From DAOUKH01 sp965261455 (GTDB lineage Bacteria; Chloroflexota; Dehalococcoidia; SHYB01), in the NCBI GenBank assembly GCA_965261455.1, contig OZ253453.1, positions 3,410,001-3,474,000 of the forward strand: a stretch of 64,000 nucleotides of DNA. The letters run 5' to 3'. Shown here in pieces: positions 50,091-58,315 of this stretch. The stretch's first letter is position 1; every line of letters begins with the position of its first letter. The notes under the pieces are model-generated. The model was not told the DNA's origin, made no database searches, and worked only from the letters and a program-made list of their open reading frames with translations. The position numbers and the translations under genes were made by a program.

Positions 50091-52499
50091 CTACCGATCA
50101 TACGCGTGCGTCACGGCGGCGCCGTCGGCGTGCATGGCCGCGATCTCGTCGGCGGTGAAGCCGGTCTCTCTCAGGATGTTCGTGGTGTGCTCGCCCAGGT
50201 AGCAGTTCGCGCCCTCGTTGGCCGGCGTCAGGGAGAAGTCGAACGGCGCGGCGTGGCGCAGGTAGGCGCCGAGCGACGGGTGCTCGACTTGCTTCATCAG
50301 CCCAGCTTCGAGCGCCCAGGGCGTCTCTGTCATGAAGCGCCCGGTGTCGCGGTCGGCGAGGCGGACGCAGGGAACGCCGGCGGGCAGGAGGCGCCGCTCC
50401 CAGTCCTCGGCGGAGGCTTCGGCGAAGGCGAGTTCGAGTATCGCGGCGATTTGGGCGTCATGCTCGCGGCGACCCTGCTTGGTCGAGAAGGCGGGGTCGG
50501 CGAGTCGCCCGCCGAGGGCGCCGGCGAGGGCGGCCCATTCGTCGTCCTGAGGGCAGGCCAAGAAGACCCAGCCCTCGCCGCAGCGGTAGATGCGGTAGAC
50601 CGCGCTCAACCCGTTGAAGTCGGTGTCGGCAAGCGGGCGCTCGGGTTTGCCATCGTACTGGAGCGCGTCGTCGGCGTTGGCGTAGAGGTTGGCGCTCAGC
50701 ATCGACGTCTCGATGTACTGGCCCTCGCCGGTGCGGGCGCGGTGGTAGAGGCCCATGAGGATGGCGGCGCAGTGGGTGAGGGCGGCGACGGGATCGGGGT
50801 TGGACTCGTTGGCGCGCCGGAGGATGTCGCTCATGGCCTTTACGCCGTCGAGGTCAAGCGGGACGTCGGAGGCCGTGGGCAGGTCGCCGCCAAGCTGGTA
50901 CCGAGGCCCGCCGGTGATGGCGGCGGCGATGGGGTGGAAGCCGGTGCGGTGGGAGTGCGGCCCCGTCGAGCCGTAGGCCCCGGCGTAGAGGTAGACGATG
51001 CCGGGCCGGAGACGCTTGGCCGTTTCGTAGTCCATGCCCAACCGCTCGGGGACGCCGGGCCGGAAGTTGTGGAGAAGGACGTCGGTGTTTTCGATCAGCT
51101 TATGCAGGACGCGCCGCCCCCGTTCGTCCTTCAGGTCGATGGCGAGGGACTCCTTGCCCTGCAGGGTCTTGCACATGCGGGGGAAGCTCATGATGCGGTA
51201 GGCGTCGCCGGTGACAGGCTCGACCTTGATGACGCGGGCGCCGAGGTCGGCGAGGAGAGCGGTGGCGTAGGGGCCGGCGATGTAAGAGGCGAATTCGAGG
51301 ACCTGCAAGCCTTCGAGCGGGGACCGCGGCGGGGTCGAGGTGGGCCGCGGCGCGGGGGACGCGGCGTGGTCGAGGCCGGCGAGAACGGCGGCGGTGTCGG
51401 CGCCGAGACGTGGCGCCGGGCCGCCGGCCTCCAGCGGAGTCGTGCCGAACTTGGCCAGGACGCCGAGCTGTTTGGTCGCGCCCGCGTCGGGATCGGGGAG
51501 GTCGATCACGTTGCGGTTGTGAATCGCTTGGGAATGCCGCATCCCTTCTTGCGTGGTGCGGAAGGGCTCGGCGGCGATGTCGTTCTCCATGAAGATGCGC
51601 ATCCACTCGTCGCGGTCTTTTTCGAGCAGGGCTGCGAGGCAGAGGCGCTGGAGTTCGCGCAGGTCATCCCCTTTAGCGAAGACGGGCTGGTTGGCGTAGC
51701 GCTCGTCTTGGAGGGTCCAGTCTAGTCCTAACTGCTGCAGGAAGTTGAACAGCGTTTGGGGTGTGAGGTTGCCGAACTGGATCCAGTGGCCGTCTTTCGA
51801 TCTGCCGGTCATGTAGGGCGGGACGCCGCCACCGTTGTAGCGGAACGGCCCGTTGAACTCGCCGCGGTCATAGAGCTGCCAGCCGACGAAGTAGCTCAGG
51901 TCGAAGTTCATCGTCGCTTTGAGCAGGCTGGTCTCGACGCGCTGGCCTTGGCCGCAGCGCTCGCGGACGACGAGGGCGGCGAGAATGGCCTGGACGGTGT
52001 TGAGCGCCGTGCCGTAGCTGGTGAGGAACTGGGCCGGGTAGGCGGGACGGTCGGCGCCGGTGGTCTCGTAGTGGGTGTCCATGCGTCCGGCGACGGCGTT
52101 GACGACGCCCTCGTAGGCGCGGACGTTGGCATAGGGGCCGGTGGAGCCGAAGCCGGTGAGGTCGGCGTAGACGAGGCCGGGGTTGCGGGCGGCGAGGCCG
52201 TCGTAGTCCATGCCGAGACGGGCGGCCACGCCCGGGCGGAAGCCGGCGAGGACGACGTCGGCGGTGTCGGCGAGGCGCTGGGCGTCGGTGCGGCCTTCCT
52301 CTGTCTTGAGGTCGAGGACGACGCTGCGCTTGCCGCGGTGCCACATGAGGGCGGCGTAGTGCTCGCGGCTGGGATCGCCCTCCGGCGGCTCCACCTTAAC
52401 GACCTCGGCGCCCGCGTCGGCGAGGACCATGGTGGCCAAGGCGCCGGTAAAGCTACGGGTGAGGTCGATGACTCGCAGGCCCTGGCAAGGGGTCGGCAT
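50091..52499 (-). CDS. Fused tandem class III (CaiB/BaiF) CoA-transferase
   Basis: 802 residues made of two CaiB domains. Domain 1 (about 1-380) opens LRVIDLTRSFTGALATMVLA. Domain 2 (about 395-802) opens LQVLEFASYIAGPYATALLA; each continues with VKVEPP or VKVEPV and the D-L-K strand. The catalytic aspartate is retained in domain 2 (NPDPVAALTHCAAILMGLY, about residue 567). The aligned position in domain 1 reads TSYGTALNTVQAIL with Ser, so only one half should form the aspartyl-CoA intermediate. The acid substrate is unknown. TATACT (minus strand, near 52543-52538) is a likely -10. The CcdA gene follows 49 bases downstream. Confidence 0.9.
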   Translation of the reverse strand: MPTPCQGLRVIDLTRSFTGALATMVLADAGAEVVKVEPPEGDPSREHYAALMWHRGKRSVVLDLKTEEGRTDAQRLADTADVVLAGFRPGVAARLGMDYDGLAARNPGLVYADLTGFGSTGPYANVRAYEGVVNAVAGRMDTHYETTGADRPAYPAQFLTSYGTALNTVQAILAALVVRERCGQGQRVETSLLKATMNFDLSYFVGWQLYDRGEFNGPFRYNGGGVPPYMTGRSKDGHWIQFGNLTPQTLFNFLQQLGLDWTLQDERYANQPVFAKGDDLRELQRLCLAALLEKDRDEWMRIFMENDIAAEPFRTTQEGMRHSQAIHNRNVIDLPDPDAGATKQLGVLAKFGTTPLEAGGPAPRLGADTAAVLAGLDHAASPAPRPTSTPPRSPLEGLQVLEFASYIAGPYATALLADLGARVIKVEPVTGDAYRIMSFPRMCKTLQGKESLAIDLKDERGRRVLHKLIENTDVLLHNFRPGVPERLGMDYETAKRLRPGIVYLYAGAYGSTGPHSHRTGFHPIAAAITGGPRYQLGGDLPTASDVPLDLDGVKAMSDILRRANESNPDPVAALTHCAAILMGLYHRARTGEGQYIETSMLSANLYANADDALQYDGKPERPLADTDFNGLSAVYRIYRCGEGWVFLACPQDDEWAALAGALGGRLADPAFSTKQGRREHDAQIAAILELAFAEASAEDWERRLLPAGVPCVRLADRDTGRFMTETPWALEAGLMKQVEHPSLGAYLRHAAPFDFSLTPANEGANCYLGEHTTNILRETGFTADEIAAMHADGAAVTHAYDR

Positions 52500-52624
52500 A
52501 GGCGCTTCCGTTCAGGCGATGAACGCTCGACGAACGAGTATAGCATTCCGGCCCCAGCCGAGGCCCACTCGCGAGGGTGACGCGCTTCGATGGCCTTTGG
52601 CGGTTGCGGCGTTTGGTTGGCGGA

Positions 52625-53110
52625 AGGCGCACCGGGGCCAAGGGGGCGATCCCATTTAAAGAGTGAGAAGGAGCGGCCGGCGCGCCGGGGAGGGCGGCCG
52701 GCCCCACGAGCCCGGCGGGATCAATGGGCCGAGCTTGCTCTCCCAGTCTCTCTTTCCAACTCGCGCAGCCACGCTTCGCACAGGGCGTCGATGGCAGCGA
52801 AGGGTTCTTCAAGGCGTTCGCCGAAGGGCAGTTTCGCCTCGCGCAAGCGCCGACGGAGTCTCTCGTCGTCGAAATAGGAGACACGGGTATCTCGACGACC
52901 GGCGCTCGTTGTGCCTACGCGCTTGAGTTCCCGGAGGAAGGCGTGTTCCCACCGATTCCCGGGGAGTTCCCGTGGCTTATCGCGCGCGCCCATGGCCAAC
53001 CGGCGACCTCCGAGAGGAGAGGCCGTCAGTGGTTGGCCGGCACCGCTGGGCTGGGTGTGCATGAGGACATAGTAGGGGGTGGGGGCGGGGATGCGGAAGG
53101 GGCGGATGGC
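52625..53110 (-). mobile_element. Dispersed element copy 2 (short form) with small HTH gene
   Basis: 486 bases aligning on the minus strand with 1872-2467. Identical phrases include GCCATCCGCCCCTTCC at the start and TTGATCCCGCCGGG-like sequence behind the gene. It lacks about 110 central bases, an in-frame difference. The outer limits are set by where similarity to copy 1 ends. Confidence 0.55.
52721..53062 (-). CDS. Small helix-turn-helix protein, shortened paralogue
   Basis: 113 residues. Shares with the protein at 1920-2372 the start MHTQPSGA, the block MGARDKPRELP, the HTH entry FLRELKRVGTTSAGRR, RRRLREAKL and the end RELERETGRASSAH. The recognition-helix region is shorter (RVSYFDDERLRRRL), and the D/S-rich middle segment and KYGG part are gone. 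DNA binding may be altered or lost. The frame is nevertheless open and its ends are conserved, which suggests it is still a protein. Expression unknown; ATG 53062 lies at the same place in the shared leader as in copy 1. Confidence 0.5.
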   Translation of the reverse strand: MHTQPSGAGQPLTASPLGGRRLAMGARDKPRELPGNRWEHAFLRELKRVGTTSAGRRDTRVSYFDDERLRRRLREAKLPFGERLEEPFAAIDALCEAWLRELERETGRASSAH

Positions 53111-53137
53111 AGAGCGAGGGGGGCAGGGGCGTCATGC

Positions 53138-53143
53138 TATGAT
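53138..53143 (+). promoter_or_regulatory. -10 box six bases before a leader mini-frame and the NUDIX gene
   Basis: TATGAT, then CCGGCG, then ATG 53150. Spacing is the same as before the GNAT gene, implying a leaderless start at 53150. Confidence 0.5.
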
Positions 53144-53149
53144 CCGGCG

Positions 53150-53170
53150 ATGGCGGAGATAGGTCGGTGA
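53150..53170 (+). CDS. Possible six-residue leader peptide overlapping the NUDIX start
   Basis: ATG 53150 opens a frame encoding MAEIGR with its TGA at 53168-53170. The NUDIX start GTG 53167 overlaps that stop as GTGA. If the transcript is leaderless from the box at 53138, ribosomes would read this peptide and re-initiate on the GTG. Too short to support by coding statistics. Confidence 0.3.
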   Translation: MAEIGR

Positions 53171-53745
53171 AGGATACGGTCGACCTCGCGCGGCTCGGCG
53201 AGTGGCTGCGCCGCCGCGAGCGGTGGCGGGGCGCCGAGGGCGAGCGTCCCCGCGCCGCGGTGCTGATTCCGCTGTACGGCCCGGGCCCGGACTTCCGCGT
53301 CATCTACACGGTGCGCACGCAAGAGGTCGAGCACCACAAGGGCGAGATATCGTTCCCCGGCGGGGGCGTCGAGCCTGCCGACGAGTCGCTGGAGCACACG
53401 GCGCTCCGCGAGACCCACGAGGAGGTCGGCATCGCGCCCGCCGACATCACCCTCCTTGGGCGCTTGGACGACATCATCACGATCTCGGACTTTCTGGTCA
53501 CACCGGTGGTGGGGCGCGTCGAGGTGTTCCCCTACGCCTTCGCGCCGGCGCCGCTGGAGGTGGCGGAGGTGCTCGAAGTCCCCCTGTCGCACCTCCGGGA
53601 CCCCGCGAACATTGAGGGGCATCCCAATCCACCCCCCGGACGGTCCCGCGCGAAGTTCCCCGCCTACCGCTTCGGCGAGCACCTGATCTTCGGCGCCACC
53701 GCGCTGATGACGACGTACCTTCTGCGCGCGCTCGCGGAGGGGTAG
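53167..53745 (+). CDS. NUDIX hydrolase, CoA pyrophosphatase (NudL) type
   Basis: 192 residues. The full NUDIX box G-x5-E-x7-R-E-x2-E-E-x-G-I is present in the stretch GGVEPADES...ALRETHEEVGI (about residues 72-94). The preceding HHKGEISFPGGG matches the CoA-specific NudL pattern, as do LGRLDDIITISDFLVTPVVG and the C-terminal block. It would cut CoA or acyl-CoA to 3',5'-ADP and 4'-phosphopantetheine. GTG 53167 is the only start near the family beginning. Downstream genes are unrelated nuclease-like proteins 76 bases away. Confidence 0.9.
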   Translation: MKDTVDLARLGEWLRRRERWRGAEGERPRAAVLIPLYGPGPDFRVIYTVRTQEVEHHKGEISFPGGGVEPADESLEHTALRETHEEVGIAPADITLLGRLDDIITISDFLVTPVVGRVEVFPYAFAPAPLEVAEVLEVPLSHLRDPANIEGHPNPPPGRSRAKFPAYRFGEHLIFGATALMTTYLLRALAEG

Positions 53746-53821
53746 GGGGTAGGGGGCCCAAGGCCTTTCTCGCAACTTGCTGGGCGCCCAACTGGCGCAG
53801 TCTTCAGAATGAGGTGAACCC

Positions 53822-54802
53822 GTGCCAGGCAAGAAGCGCCCATTCCTGCGAACGGCTTTCGCAAAGGCCCTCCAGTCCCACATGCAAACGTGGCGTGGCG
53901 ATATTGGCAAACGTCCGCCGATGTGGGAGGAGTGGACCGAGGGAATCCATCCCAACTATCGAGGCTTAGCCGAGGAGACCCGGCGCGCCGATTCGGTGAA
54001 ACTTCATAGTCACATCTCCGCGCTCATCAGTTCCCAGGCGTTTGCGTTCAATCTCTTCCTGCCGTTCCGGGAGGGGAAGCGAGGGCGGCTTTCCGAACGC
54101 ATCGGCGAAATGGTCGGCGCCCGGCTGACCATTGATAAGGTGCGTTTCGAGTTTGTGCCCCCCGGTGAGTTGCTGTGTGAATTGGATGGCGCATACCCCG
54201 CCGCCGAACCCGCTACGGTGGTTGACGTAGTGCTGTGGGGATGGCTGGAGAATGGTCGCCGCGCTGCCGTCTTAGTCGAGGTCAAACTGAGTGAGAGAAC
54301 GTTCTCAGATTGCAGCGGGTACATTAGCAAACACAACGAGCGTCAAGACGTCTGCGAGAACGCGAGGTTATTCTTTAATGTGCGACCGTCCACGGCTAAT
54401 GATCCAGACCGGAACGCCTGCTATATCCGCAGACCGAAGGGGAAGCAGCGGGACTGGCGCTATTGGGAGATCTTCAGCAGGAGCTACGGCAGTGTTCGGG
54501 ACGCCTTCCCCGGCGCGGAACTCGGCGGACGGTGTCCCTTCGCCCGTGACCTGTATCAGCCTATGCGAAATCTCGCCATCGCCCGGGGTCTCGAACAGGA
54601 GGATATGGTCGAGAAGGCGTGGTTCGCGCTCTGCCTGCACGACAGGAACCCCGACATTCCCAAACATTGGGAAGAGTGGACAAGCCTTCTACCCGACCCA
54701 TCTATGGCTCCATGTCTCCCTGCGTCGGAGATCGTCAGCGTCGGCGAAGCCGAGGGGCTGAACGGGTGGGCGGAATACATGCGCGAGCGCTATCAACTCT
54801 AG
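53822..54802 (+). CDS. PD-(D/E)xK nuclease-like protein, first of an adjacent pair
   Basis: 326 residues, no signal peptide. The probable nuclease core is ATVVDVVLWGWLENG followed by AVLVEVKLSE, that is D-x(n)-E-x-K (about residues 138-162). It may belong to the PGN_0703-like restriction endonuclease group, a tentative match by eye. The N-terminal half has ISSQAFAFNLFLPF and the C-terminal half RRPKGKQRDWRYWEIF and many aromatics. Start: a GTG at 53822 after GAGGTGAA. GC content is visibly lower than in flanking genes. The next gene starts seven bases later, so the two form a unit. A role in restriction or another DNA-targeting defence is inference. Confidence 0.65.
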   Translation: MPGKKRPFLRTAFAKALQSHMQTWRGDIGKRPPMWEEWTEGIHPNYRGLAEETRRADSVKLHSHISALISSQAFAFNLFLPFREGKRGRLSERIGEMVGARLTIDKVRFEFVPPGELLCELDGAYPAAEPATVVDVVLWGWLENGRRAAVLVEVKLSERTFSDCSGYISKHNERQDVCENARLFFNVRPSTANDPDRNACYIRRPKGKQRDWRYWEIFSRSYGSVRDAFPGAELGGRCPFARDLYQPMRNLAIARGLEQEDMVEKAWFALCLHDRNPDIPKHWEEWTSLLPDPSMAPCLPASEIVSVGEAEGLNGWAEYMRERYQL

Positions 54803-54809
54803 GAGGCCG

Positions 54810-55763
54810 ATGATGACGACGCCATACTACAACCGCGCTCCGTCGCCCCACTTGCAGGAGCTTCTGATGCCGGGAGGGCCTCTCTCGTGGCTCGTCGAGC
54901 TCAACGAGAGGAAAATTAGCGGCCGCGCATTCGACGTGCACTTCCGCAGCGGCGGCGAGGTTCACGTCTACCACGGAGGGACAAGACTCCTCAAGGTGGA
55001 GAGGCTCAAATGGCCCAAGGGCTATGTGACGCTAACGGCAAATGATGAGTACAAGAAACAGCCATGTGCGAAGGGGCTCTTCCGGCGGCGGCGAATCGAC
55101 GACCCAAAACTCCGAGAGGCTGCCGAAGCCTATCTCCGCGACGTGAAGATCGGGCCACGGTGGACTGAAGGGGAAGGGGCCATCCAGATGCTGTGGTCGC
55201 GGGTAACGAAGCCTTGGACGCCATTCGACCGTGAGGCCGTTCTGGGTGGTGCGTCCACACAATATCAGCAGACTGCCAAGGTCGATGCGGCGCTAGATGA
55301 ATTGATGGACATCTATACGGCCCATCAACATGCGGCCGGGCGGAAAAGATGGGCGAAGCCCAAGAAGAGCGGCAAGGAAGTGGACCAACTCGCGGTCGAC
55401 TCGGATAGGCGCTTGGTGCTGATCGAAATCAAGGATGCTTCCAACCGGACTGCCGAGGTGTATTACGCGCCGTTCCAGCTTCTGCAGTACATCTGGGAGT
55501 GGCACGGCGCGCTCGGTGCGGTGGGGGCCGACCTGCACAAGCTGATTGACGCTCGCGTGGCGGTCGGTCTGACGCCGCCCGGTGTTACCCGACTCACAGG
55601 CGACATACGAGCCGCCGTTGGATTTGGCCCCGATAGTCGGAGCAATGAAGTGAGGCGCCGCTACGGCATAGTCTTGGGCATCGTCAATAAACATCTCCCT
55701 CCCGGCGTCGGCCCCATAGAGACGTGGTCGATCACGGAGAACGGCCCGTGCCGAGTGGCGTGA
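54810..55763 (+). CDS. Second nuclease-like protein of the pair
   Basis: 317 residues, no family firmly recognised. KEVDQLAVDSDRRLVLIEIK gives a D-x(n)-E-x-K arrangement (about residues 191-211), followed by DASNRTAEVYYAPFQLLQY, where a Q-x-x-x-Y helix fits PD-(D/E)xK cores. The N-terminus HLQELLMPGGPLSWLVELNE leads to a beta-rich region with many basic residues (LFRRRRIDDPKLREAAEAYL). ATG 54810 follows GGAGG. It lies seven bases after the first nuclease-like gene. Each protein has its own putative catalytic set, so they may cut different substrates or one may regulate the other. Confidence 0.6.
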   Translation: MMTTPYYNRAPSPHLQELLMPGGPLSWLVELNERKISGRAFDVHFRSGGEVHVYHGGTRLLKVERLKWPKGYVTLTANDEYKKQPCAKGLFRRRRIDDPKLREAAEAYLRDVKIGPRWTEGEGAIQMLWSRVTKPWTPFDREAVLGGASTQYQQTAKVDAALDELMDIYTAHQHAAGRKRWAKPKKSGKEVDQLAVDSDRRLVLIEIKDASNRTAEVYYAPFQLLQYIWEWHGALGAVGADLHKLIDARVAVGLTPPGVTRLTGDIRAAVGFGPDSRSNEVRRRYGIVLGIVNKHLPPGVGPIETWSITENGPCRVA

Positions 55764-56170
55764 GCATGCCTCGCTGAGGTGGAGGCGTAGGGGTTGGGAG
55801 CGCTTCGGGCGCCCGCGCGCCGCAGGCGCGCGCCCTCTCTTGGTCTCGCCCTAGAGAAACCTTGCGTAACCTCGTCGCGGAGGGAGCGGGCGCCCACGAG
55901 GGGCGCCCCTACGGGAGGGATGGATTCCCGCGAACGCGGGAATGACGGATATGGAGCAGAGGGGAGGGCGATTCGCGAATCGCCCCTACGGGGAGCGCGG
56001 CGCGGGTTGGCGGGCTTCGATGGGCTTTGGTGGTTGCGAGGGTGCCCCTCATCTCAATCTTCTCCCGTGGGGAGAAGAGGCAAGACCTCCCGGCCCCGCC
56101 CATGCTTGCCCGTGGGCGGTTGTGCAGAGGTCTCCGTTGGGAGAGGGGGTAAGACTTCACCCCGCCGCGG
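55764..56170. repeat. Composite repeat region, inverted relative to the 1.2-1.9 kb block
   Basis: 407 bases with no credible gene. In order: hairpin GCGCGCC-GCA-GGCGCGC (55815-55831), the phrase CTTGCGTAAC, palindrome ATTCCCGCGAACGCGGGAAT (55924-55943), palindrome GGGCGATTCGCGAATCGCCC (55966-55985), then a stretch complementary to part of the 280-bp tandem unit (CCCCTCATCTCAATCTTCTC to the AGGTCTCC phrase near 56130). The modules are the same as at 1.15-1.85 kb in a different order and orientation. Confidence 0.8.
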
Positions 56171-57154
56171 TCAGGCTTGGCCGTGCTCGCGCTTTAGGGG
56201 GAGGGCGACTTCGTTGTAGAAGCGTTCCAGGGCGGTGTAGTCGTAGGGGTGGAGGGCTTGGACGGCGAAGTGGGTAAAGCCGTTGGCGATGTGCTCGCGG
56301 ATGAGGGCGCTCATGTCGTCGGGGGTGCCGAGCATGTGGGTGCGGCGGAGGTCTTCGAGGGGGCGGTCGCCGATGGTGGAGCGTGAGCGCTCTTCGCGCC
56401 GGTGCTCGAGGAAGCGGGTCACGTCGGCGGGGTCGTCAGTCATGTGGATGTTGAGGAGCATGAGCGTCTTTTCGATGGAGTCGTAGTCGCGGCCCTCGGT
56501 CTGGCAGTGGCGGCGGAGGGCGCCGAGCTTGCGGGCGGCCTCGTCGGGGGTGGCGATGAAGTTCCAGGCGTCGGCGTAGCGGGCCACGTAGCGGGCGGTG
56601 AGCTGCTCGCCGCCGCCGCCGATCCAGATGGGGATATCGCCGTTGACGGGCTTGGGCTCGCAGATCGCGTCGTCGATCTGGTAGTAGCGGCCCTTGAACG
56701 ACGGGCGCTCCTCCGTCCAGAGGGCGCGCATGATCTGGACGGCCTCGCCCATGCGATGCACCCGCTCGGCGGGCTTGGGGAAGTCGAAGCCGTACATGGC
56801 GTGCTCGGGCTGGTGCCATCCCGACCCGATGCCCATGTTTAGCCGCCCGCCGCTTATGTGGTCGATGGTGACGGCCATCTTGGCGAGGAGCGCGGGGTTG
56901 CGGTAGCCGTTGCCGGTGATCATCACGCCGCAGCGGGCGCTCCGGGTGGAGGCGGCGAGCGCCGCGAGCGCGGTCCAGCCCTCGAAAACGGGGAGTTCGG
57001 GGCCGGGCAGGATCGAGGGGGTGACGTGGTCCGAGGTCCACAGGCTGTCGAAGCCGAGGTCGTCGGCGAAGCGCCAGACGCGGAGGAGCTCGTCCCAAGG
57101 CGCGCCCTCGGTGAGCGTTTCGAGTCCGAAGCGGAGGGGGTGGATGGTGGTCAA
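56171..57154 (-). CDS. LLM class flavin-dependent oxidoreductase
   Basis: 327 residues, luciferase-like TIM barrel. LRVWRFADDLGFDSLWTSDH is the typical second helix and strand, RSARCGVMITGNGYRNPALL the flavin-phosphate side, and GRLNMGIGSGWHQPEHAMYG the S-G-W loop of F420/FMN members. DIPIWIGGGGEQLTARYVARYADAW gives the phosphate-binding G-G-G. It could use F420 or FMN; substrates are often halogenated, sulfonated or aromatic compounds. It begins 19 bases after an RraA-like gene and probably shares its transcript. Two more LLM genes follow within 6 kb. Confidence 0.88.
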   Translation of the reverse strand: MTTIHPLRFGLETLTEGAPWDELLRVWRFADDLGFDSLWTSDHVTPSILPGPELPVFEGWTALAALAASTRSARCGVMITGNGYRNPALLAKMAVTIDHISGGRLNMGIGSGWHQPEHAMYGFDFPKPAERVHRMGEAVQIMRALWTEERPSFKGRYYQIDDAICEPKPVNGDIPIWIGGGGEQLTARYVARYADAWNFIATPDEAARKLGALRRHCQTEGRDYDSIEKTLMLLNIHMTDDPADVTRFLEHRREERSRSTIGDRPLEDLRRTHMLGTPDDMSALIREHIANGFTHFAVQALHPYDYTALERFYNEVALPLKREHGQA

Positions 57155-57173
57155 GGGTGGGCTCCCAAGGGGT

Positions 57174-57866
57174 TCAGCGGCCGCCGGTCATCATGTCGCG
57201 GAAACCGTCGAGGGTGAAGCCGGGCGACTTGCAGTAGTCGATGATGCGGCGCTCGCGCTCCTCGACCTTCCGCGCCGCTTCGGGAAGCTCGCGCGCGGCC
57301 TCGATGGGGATGTTGGTAACGCCGTGCTCGTCGCCGTGGAGGAGGTCGCCGGGCTTCACGACGAGCCCGCCCACCTCGACGGAAACGCCGACGTCGATCA
57401 GGTGGTGGTAGGCGTGGGAGACGAGGACGCAGGAGGCGAAGGCGTGGAAGGGCATGGCCTCCATCTCGGGGAGGTCGCGGACGCCGCCGTTGGTGATGGT
57501 GCCCACGCAGCCGAGTGCCTTGAAGATATTGCCGTTGACCTCCCCCCAGAAGGAGCCGATGGGGTTGGGGTAGTCCATGTCCTGGATGACGAGCACCTTG
57601 GGGCCGGGCGTGGCGGCGACGTGCTCCCAGAGCTCGGTGACGCGGGTGCGGGGCTTGGGACTCGGCGGCATCCGGGCGCTGATGATCGCGGTGCAGGCGT
57701 AGGCGACCAGAGGGTCGAGGTCCGGAAAGAGGCAGTTGATCTCCGGCCCCATGAAGCCTTCGGAGCGGGGGCGAAGGTCGAGGGTCTCGATGGCGTTGCA
57801 GACGGTGGGGCTGGTGATCTGCCGGAGCGCCTCGATCTCGTCGGCGGTGAGGGGGGCGTCGGTCAT
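57174..57866 (-). CDS. RraA-like / HMG-type aldolase or decarboxylase
   Basis: 230 residues. The N-terminal helix ALRQITSPTVCNAIETLDLR and the sheet with LVAYACTAIIS match the RraA fold. The metal/phosphate region reads FWGEVNGNIFKALGCVGTITNGGVRDLPEM, holding the conserved G-E-x-x-x-x-A-x-x-x-G-x-V-x-D-G-x-x-R-D motif in altered form. VKPGDLLHGDEHGVTNIP gives the final glutamate or aspartate site. In degradative clusters these proteins act as 4-carboxy-4-hydroxy-2-oxoadipate aldolases or oxaloacetate decarboxylases, more likely here than RNase E inhibition. Directly upstream of an LLM oxidoreductase gene. Confidence 0.85.
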   Translation of the reverse strand: MTDAPLTADEIEALRQITSPTVCNAIETLDLRPRSEGFMGPEINCLFPDLDPLVAYACTAIISARMPPSPKPRTRVTELWEHVAATPGPKVLVIQDMDYPNPIGSFWGEVNGNIFKALGCVGTITNGGVRDLPEMEAMPFHAFASCVLVSHAYHHLIDVGVSVEVGGLVVKPGDLLHGDEHGVTNIPIEAARELPEAARKVEERERRIIDYCKSPGFTLDGFRDMMTGGR

Positions 57867-58315
57867 GGGTTGTCCTTCCCTCTCTCAATCTCTCCCAGAG
57901 GGAGAGAGGTTTAAGGTGCTCTCCCAGGGGGTTTAAGGTGCTCTCCCTAGGGGGAGAAAGGTGCTCTCCCAGGGGGAGAGAGGCTTATGGTGGCCCTCTC
58001 TCAGTCTCTCTCAGAGGAGACCTTTACGTAACCCTTGTCGCGAGGGAACGGGCGCCCACTAGGGGCGCCCCTACGGGAGGAGATGGATTCCCGCTTGCGC
58101 GGGAATGACGGATGGGGGCGGGGCCGGGCACTCAGAAGGCGAGAGTGGTGCGCTTCGATGGGCCTTGGTGGTTGTGAGGGGGCCCCTCATCTCAATCTTC
58201 TCCCGGGGGGGAGAAGAGGCCGGAGGGATGGGATGGATTCCCACTTGCGCGGGAAAGACGGATATGGGCGGGTCTTGCATGAGGTTTCCAGAGGGAGAGG
58301 CTTACGGTGTGGCGG
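57867..58315. repeat. Repeat-rich intergenic region
   Basis: 449 bases without a credible gene. Starts with a short tandem series built on GGTGCTCTCCCAGGGGG (from about 57915), each unit a small CTCTCCC/GGGAGAG hairpin. Then comes GGAGACC-TTTACGTAACCC, related to the phrase of the 280-bp unit. Hairpins ATTCCCGCTTGCGCGGGAAT (58087-58106) and a degenerate copy (58237-58256) follow, with a CCCCTCATCTCAATCTTCTC stretch between them. Confidence 0.75.

Noticed and set aside
57174..57866. RNase E inhibitor RraA
   Set aside because: Context with an LLM oxidoreductase and no visible RNase E favours a metal-dependent aldolase/decarboxylase role for this family.
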